DNA from: Bradyrhizobium sp. CB1015
Lineage (GTDB): Bacteria > Pseudomonadota > Alphaproteobacteria > Rhizobiales > Xanthobacteraceae
Length of the DNA stretch: 64,000 nucleotides
Direction of reading: 5' to 3'
NCBI RefSeq assembly: GCF_025200925.1
Contig: NZ_CP104174.1
Span: 2,666,001-2,730,000 of the forward strand
Shown here one piece after another: positions 60,986 to 64,000 of the stretch (within the stretch, counting starts at the first letter, position 1; each line of letters starts with the position of its first letter). The notes below the pieces were generated by a model. The model did not search any database. It saw only the letters and a list, made by a program, of their open reading frames with translations, and was not told the DNA's origin. The translations under genes and the position numbers were made by a program.

Positions 60986-62156
60986 TCTCGGGTTCCAGGG
61001 TGCCGCCGGCGAAATTGCGGTAGAGGAAGCGGCTGGTCTCGCCCTCGGCCTCGGCTTCCGCCTGCTTGAAGATGGTCTCGTGCAGCGGCGACAGCGCGCA
61101 GGCCGGGTCGGTGTTGGCGGCGTCCCCGGTCAGCGCGAAGGCCTGGCAGCGGCAGCCGCCGAAGTCGATCTCGCGGAATTCGCAAGACTTGCACGGCTCC
61201 TTCATCCAGCCGGTGCCGCGATAGCGGTTGAAGGCCTCCGAGTTCTGCCAGATCCAGGCGATCGAATGGTTGGAGCGCACCGATTCGAATTCGAGCCCGG
61301 TGATGCTCTCGGCGGCATGGCACGGCAGCACCCTGCCGGCGGGCGAGATGTTGAAGAACTGCCGGCCCCAGCCGCCCATGCATTTCTTCGGCCGCAGCGC
61401 GTAATAATCAGGCACGACATAGTCGATGGTCAGCCGGCCCTTCAGCCGCTCGCGCGCCTCCTCGACGATGGCAGTGCATTGGTCGAGCTGCGCCACGGTC
61501 GGCATCAAGGCGGCACGGTTCTTCAGGGCCCAGCCGTAATATTGCACATTGGCGACCTCGAGCCGGTCGGCATCGAGATCGAGCGCCATCTGGATGATGT
61601 CGGGCAGCTGGTGCAGGTTCTGCCGGTGCATCACTGCGTTCACGGTGAGCGGCAGGTCGAGCTCGCGCGTCCATTTCGCCACCTCGAGCTTCTTGCGGTG
61701 GCCGCCCTTGTAGCCGGCAACGCGATCGGCGGGGCCTTCCTCGATGCCCTGGAAGGAGATCTGCACATGGCAGAGTCCGGCATCCGCGAGCTCGCTGAGC
61801 TTCTCGCGCGTCAGCAGCACGGCCGAGGTGATCAGATTGGTGTAGAGCCCGGCGTCGCTGGCATGCTTGACCAGTTCGACCAGGTCTTTCCGCGCCGTCG
61901 GCTCGCCGCCGGAGAAATGCACCTGGAGCACGCCGATCTCGGCGAGCTCGCTCAGCACTTTCTTCCATTCCTCCGTGGTCAGCTCCTTGCCCGAGCGGTC
62001 GAGCTCGACCGGGTTGGAGCAATAGGGGCATTGCAGCGGACAGCGATGGGTGATCTCGAGCAGCACCGCGAGCGGAATGCCGAACGTCTCCGCCGTCGAG
62101 CGCTGCTTCTCCAGCACCGCGAGGCTGTCGCTGGCCGGGATGGTCACGTCGCTCAT
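60975..62156 (-). CDS. pqqE: PQQ biosynthesis radical SAM enzyme PqqE
   Basis: PqqE joins the Glu and Tyr side chains of the PqqA precursor peptide. The 393-residue protein has the radical SAM motif C39-x3-C43-xx-C46 (CPLQCPYC), FSGGEPTARKDL and the C-terminal SPASM cluster region (CMGGWGRQFFNISPAGRVLP, CKSCEFREIDFGGCRCQ). The start overlaps pqqD (ATGA). PQQ serves periplasmic glucose and alcohol dehydrogenases. Confidence 0.97.
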   Translation of the reverse strand: MSDVTIPASDSLAVLEKQRSTAETFGIPLAVLLEITHRCPLQCPYCSNPVELDRSGKELTTEEWKKVLSELAEIGVLQVHFSGGEPTARKDLVELVKHASDAGLYTNLITSAVLLTREKLSELADAGLCHVQISFQGIEEGPADRVAGYKGGHRKKLEVAKWTRELDLPLTVNAVMHRQNLHQLPDIIQMALDLDADRLEVANVQYYGWALKNRAALMPTVAQLDQCTAIVEEARERLKGRLTIDYVVPDYYALRPKKCMGGWGRQFFNISPAGRVLPCHAAESITGLEFESVRSNHSIAWIWQNSEAFNRYRGTGWMKEPCKSCEFREIDFGGCRCQAFALTGDAANTDPACALSPLHETIFKQAEAEAEGETSRFLYRNFAGGTLEPENDA

Positions 62157-62464
62157 GACGTCTTCTCCCTGATCTCGGTGAGAAAGCCCTTGTCGGCGAG
62201 GTCCTGCAGCATGACGACGACGTCGGCCAGGATCGCCTCGCGCGGCGCGGCGTACTTTGCGGCGAGCTGATCGGCGACGTCGCCGACGCTGCGCTCGCCG
62301 TTGCAGAGCTGCAAGACCTCCACCGCGATCTCGTCCGGCGCCAGCACCCGTTCCGGCGCCAGGATCACCCACACCTTGCGCGTCTCGTCATATTTCAGCT
62401 TGGCATGCCGCGGCAGCACGGGGCGGCTCGCCTCGCTGACGCTGATATGACGCGGCCCGGCCAT
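62153..62464 (-). CDS. pqqD: PQQ biosynthesis peptide chaperone PqqD
   Basis: A 103-residue protein that binds the PqqA peptide and hands it to PqqE. The fold is a winged-helix type with RHAKLKYDETRKVWVILAPE, AVEVLQLCNGERSVGDVADQ and FLTEI near the end. It overlaps pqqE by four bases and starts 25 bases after the pqqC stop. Length and context are normal. Confidence 0.95.
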   Translation of the reverse strand: MAGPRHISVSEASRPVLPRHAKLKYDETRKVWVILAPERVLAPDEIAVEVLQLCNGERSVGDVADQLAAKYAAPREAILADVVVMLQDLADKGFLTEIREKTS

Positions 62465-62489
62465 CTATCTTCCTCTTCAGCTCGCCTTC

Positions 62490-63269
62490 TTAGTTTTCTT
62501 TGGGCACGAATGCGCCCGGCGGAATGTGGCCCTCGACATAGGCATGCTGGAGCGCATCCAGCTGCACCCACAACACGTTGGTCTTGAAGATCAGCGCGTT
62601 GCAGACCTGCGCGCGCTGCTCCGGCGTCGTGGCGTGCGTCTTGACATAATCAAGCGCGAAATTGGCATCTCGTGGTGCCTGGGTCAGGCGGCGCTTGAAG
62701 TAGCTCATGATGTCAGGATTGACGAAATCGTAATGCTGCAGCATGCCGGCGATGCGCTCTTCGTGGATGCTCGGCGCGAACAGCTCGGTGAGCGAGGAGG
62801 CGATCGCCTCCAGCGGGCTCTTCTCACGGCAATAATGCACATAGGCTTCGACGGCAAAGCGCGTCGCCGGCAAGATGCCTTCGGTGGATTCGACGTATGC
62901 GGTGTCGAGCCCGAGCCCTTCGGTCAGCTTGATCCAGCGCTCGATGCCGCCTTCGCTGCCGACATCGCCGTCATGATCCTCGATGCGATGGCGCCATTCC
63001 AGACGCGTGGCACGGTCGCGGAAGCGCGAGATCACCACCGCGTCCTTGATCGGGATCGTGCTCTGGTAATAGTAGCGGTTGAGCGCCCAGGCCTGCACCT
63101 GGCCCTTGTTCAGCTTGCCGCCATGCAGCAGCTTATGGAACGGATGCAGGCTGTGATAGCGCGTGGCGCCGATATGGCGCAGCGTCGCCTCCAGCTCCTC
63201 GGCCGAGTTGAGCCTCAAGTCCTTGCCGATCGAGAGCGCGGTCATTCCAGTCAGTGATGCGGCGTTCAC
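62490..63269 (-). CDS. pqqC: pyrroloquinoline-quinone synthase PqqC
   Basis: A 259-residue cofactor-free oxidase that carries out the last ring-closing and oxidation of PQQ. Conserved segments include RYHSLHPFHKLLHGGKLNKG, WALNRYYYQSTIPIKDAV, WRHRIEDHDGDVG, AYVHYCREKSPLEAIASSLT and HYDFVNPDIMSYFKRRL, holding the active-site His, Tyr and Arg. It starts with GTG, which overlaps the pqqB stop. Confidence 0.96.
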   Translation of the reverse strand: MNAASLTGMTALSIGKDLRLNSAEELEATLRHIGATRYHSLHPFHKLLHGGKLNKGQVQAWALNRYYYQSTIPIKDAVVISRFRDRATRLEWRHRIEDHDGDVGSEGGIERWIKLTEGLGLDTAYVESTEGILPATRFAVEAYVHYCREKSPLEAIASSLTELFAPSIHEERIAGMLQHYDFVNPDIMSYFKRRLTQAPRDANFALDYVKTHATTPEQRAQVCNALIFKTNVLWVQLDALQHAYVEGHIPPGAFVPKEN

Positions 63270-64000
63270 AGCACGATCTCCGTTCCATCCGCGGGTATCT
63301 GCCAGCCCGCCTCCTCAGTGATCTTGCGCTCGGGCGAGCCGGGCAGCAGCGCCGGATTCGAATTATTGATATGCAGAAACAGCTTCCTGTCGATATTGAG
63401 GTCTGCCAGCCGCGCGATGGCGCCGTCCTCGCCCGACATCGCGACATGGCCCATGCTCTTGCCGGTCTTGTGGCCGAGCCCGGCCCTGATCATCTCGTCG
63501 TCGCGCCAGACCGTGCCGTCGAAGAACACCAGTGAAGCGCCGTCGATCTCGGCCTTGAGCGCATCGGTCACCTCGGCGCAGGCCGCGACGAAATAGAAGA
63601 ACTTGCCGGTGGCCTTGTCGGTGACCTTCAGGCCCAGCGTGTCGCCATCGCCGCTCTCGCCGCCCGGATGCACCTTGCCCTCGAGATACCAGGCCGACTT
63701 GCCCGGCACGGCAAAGGGCAGCACCTCGAGCCCCGAGCGCGTGCCGTCCGGTAGCCGCGGCTCGAACGGCTCGCGGATCACGATCGGCTGGCGCCGCACG
63801 TTCTTTTCGTTCAGCACGTTGAAGATGCTGTTGGTGCGAAGGATCGCCAGCACCTTCTCGTGCGCATAGATCGTAAACGGCGAGCCCTCGCGCATCGACA
63901 GCAGCCCCGCGACGGCATCGACTTCGCTGTTGGTCAAAATCACGCCCGCAATCGGGGTATGGCGCAGCGCGCCCGCCTTGGGATGCAGCTGCGGCGTGGC
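63266..64000 (-). CDS. pqqB: PqqB (partial, N-terminus off the right edge)
   Basis: A metallo-beta-lactamase-fold protein of PQQ biosynthesis. The last 244 residues are present and the reading frame runs past 64000, so the start (about 60 residues) and pqqA lie outside. Seen are HTPIAGVILTNSEVDAVAGL at the cut, LREGSPFTIYAHEKVL-like and GRNSNP-like segments, and FFDGTVWRDDEMIRAGLGHK. The TNSEVD region replaces the usual HxHxDH zinc motif, as expected for PqqB. It ends with a four-base overlap onto pqqC. Confidence 0.93.
   Translation of the reverse strand, partial: ATPQLHPKAGALRHTPIAGVILTNSEVDAVAGLLSMREGSPFTIYAHEKVLAILRTNSIFNVLNEKNVRRQPIVIREPFEPRLPDGTRSGLEVLPFAVPGKSAWYLEGKVHPGGESGDGDTLGLKVTDKATGKFFYFVAACAEVTDALKAEIDGASLVFFDGTVWRDDEMIRAGLGHKTGKSMGHVAMSGEDGAIARLADLNIDRKLFLHINNSNPALLPGSPERKITEEAGWQIPADGTEIVL

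Overview
The window looks like chromosome of a Bradyrhizobium-type alphaproteobacterium (Nitrobacteraceae). The reasons are its very high G+C and strong G/C third-position bias, the pqqBCDE-peptidase order, a fused transaldolase/glucose-6-phosphate isomerase, a 2-oxoglutarate:ferredoxin oxidoreductase operon with its own FAD/Fe-S subunit, several GGAAC-type (EcfG/RpoE2-like) promoters, and short palindromic intergenic repeats of a kind I associate with Bradyrhizobium from memory. No tRNA, rRNA, phage, IS element or CRISPR array was seen. The genus is an inference.

Layout. 0-4.2 kb: a partial upp, then three short leftward operons of mostly uncharacterised small proteins, two of them paralogues, plus a DapA-like protein. 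4.4-12.7 kb: a complete Kdp potassium-pump operon (three micro-ORFs including kdpF, then kdpABCDE). Each of the three small-protein operons and kdp carries the same two-box promoter element with identical internal spacing, so they probably form one local regulon. 12.9-16.5 kb: divergent ku and ligD (non-homologous end joining) sharing a symmetric GGAAC promoter. 16.6-17.3 kb: a DUF3309 peptide and a polyhydroxyalkanoate-granule-type protein. 17.3-35.3 kb: an alpha-glucan/trehalose region with a leftward operon (GlgE-like, TreS-maltokinase, GlgB, GlgX, TreZ, TreY) divergent from malQ and a GH15 enzyme. The GlgE-like protein has lost the catalytic acid/base. 35.7-43.2 kb: a leftward pentose-phosphate operon (tal-pgi, gnd, zwf, pgl, gntK, HAD phosphatase). 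44.0-48.8 kb: prkA-yeaH-spoVR with a near-ideal EcfG-type promoter. 49.2-50.7 kb: an ArsR-controlled operon with a tandem operator. 50.8-54.3 kb: two exported proteins, an adenylate cyclase/SUMF1 membrane fusion and a DUF4399 protein. 54.3-58.9 kb: the 2-oxoglutarate oxidoreductase operon. 59.2-64 kb: an EthD-like protein, a proline iminopeptidase and pqqEDCB, with pqqB cut by the window edge.

How they fit together. The middle of the window is rich in stress and stationary-phase functions: trehalose and glycogen turnover, DNA end joining, the PrkA kinase, and NADPH supply through zwf/gnd. Four intergenic regions carry GGAAC-type elements, which suggests a common tie to the general stress response. 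The most novel-looking part is the 0.6-4.4 kb regulon linked to kdp.
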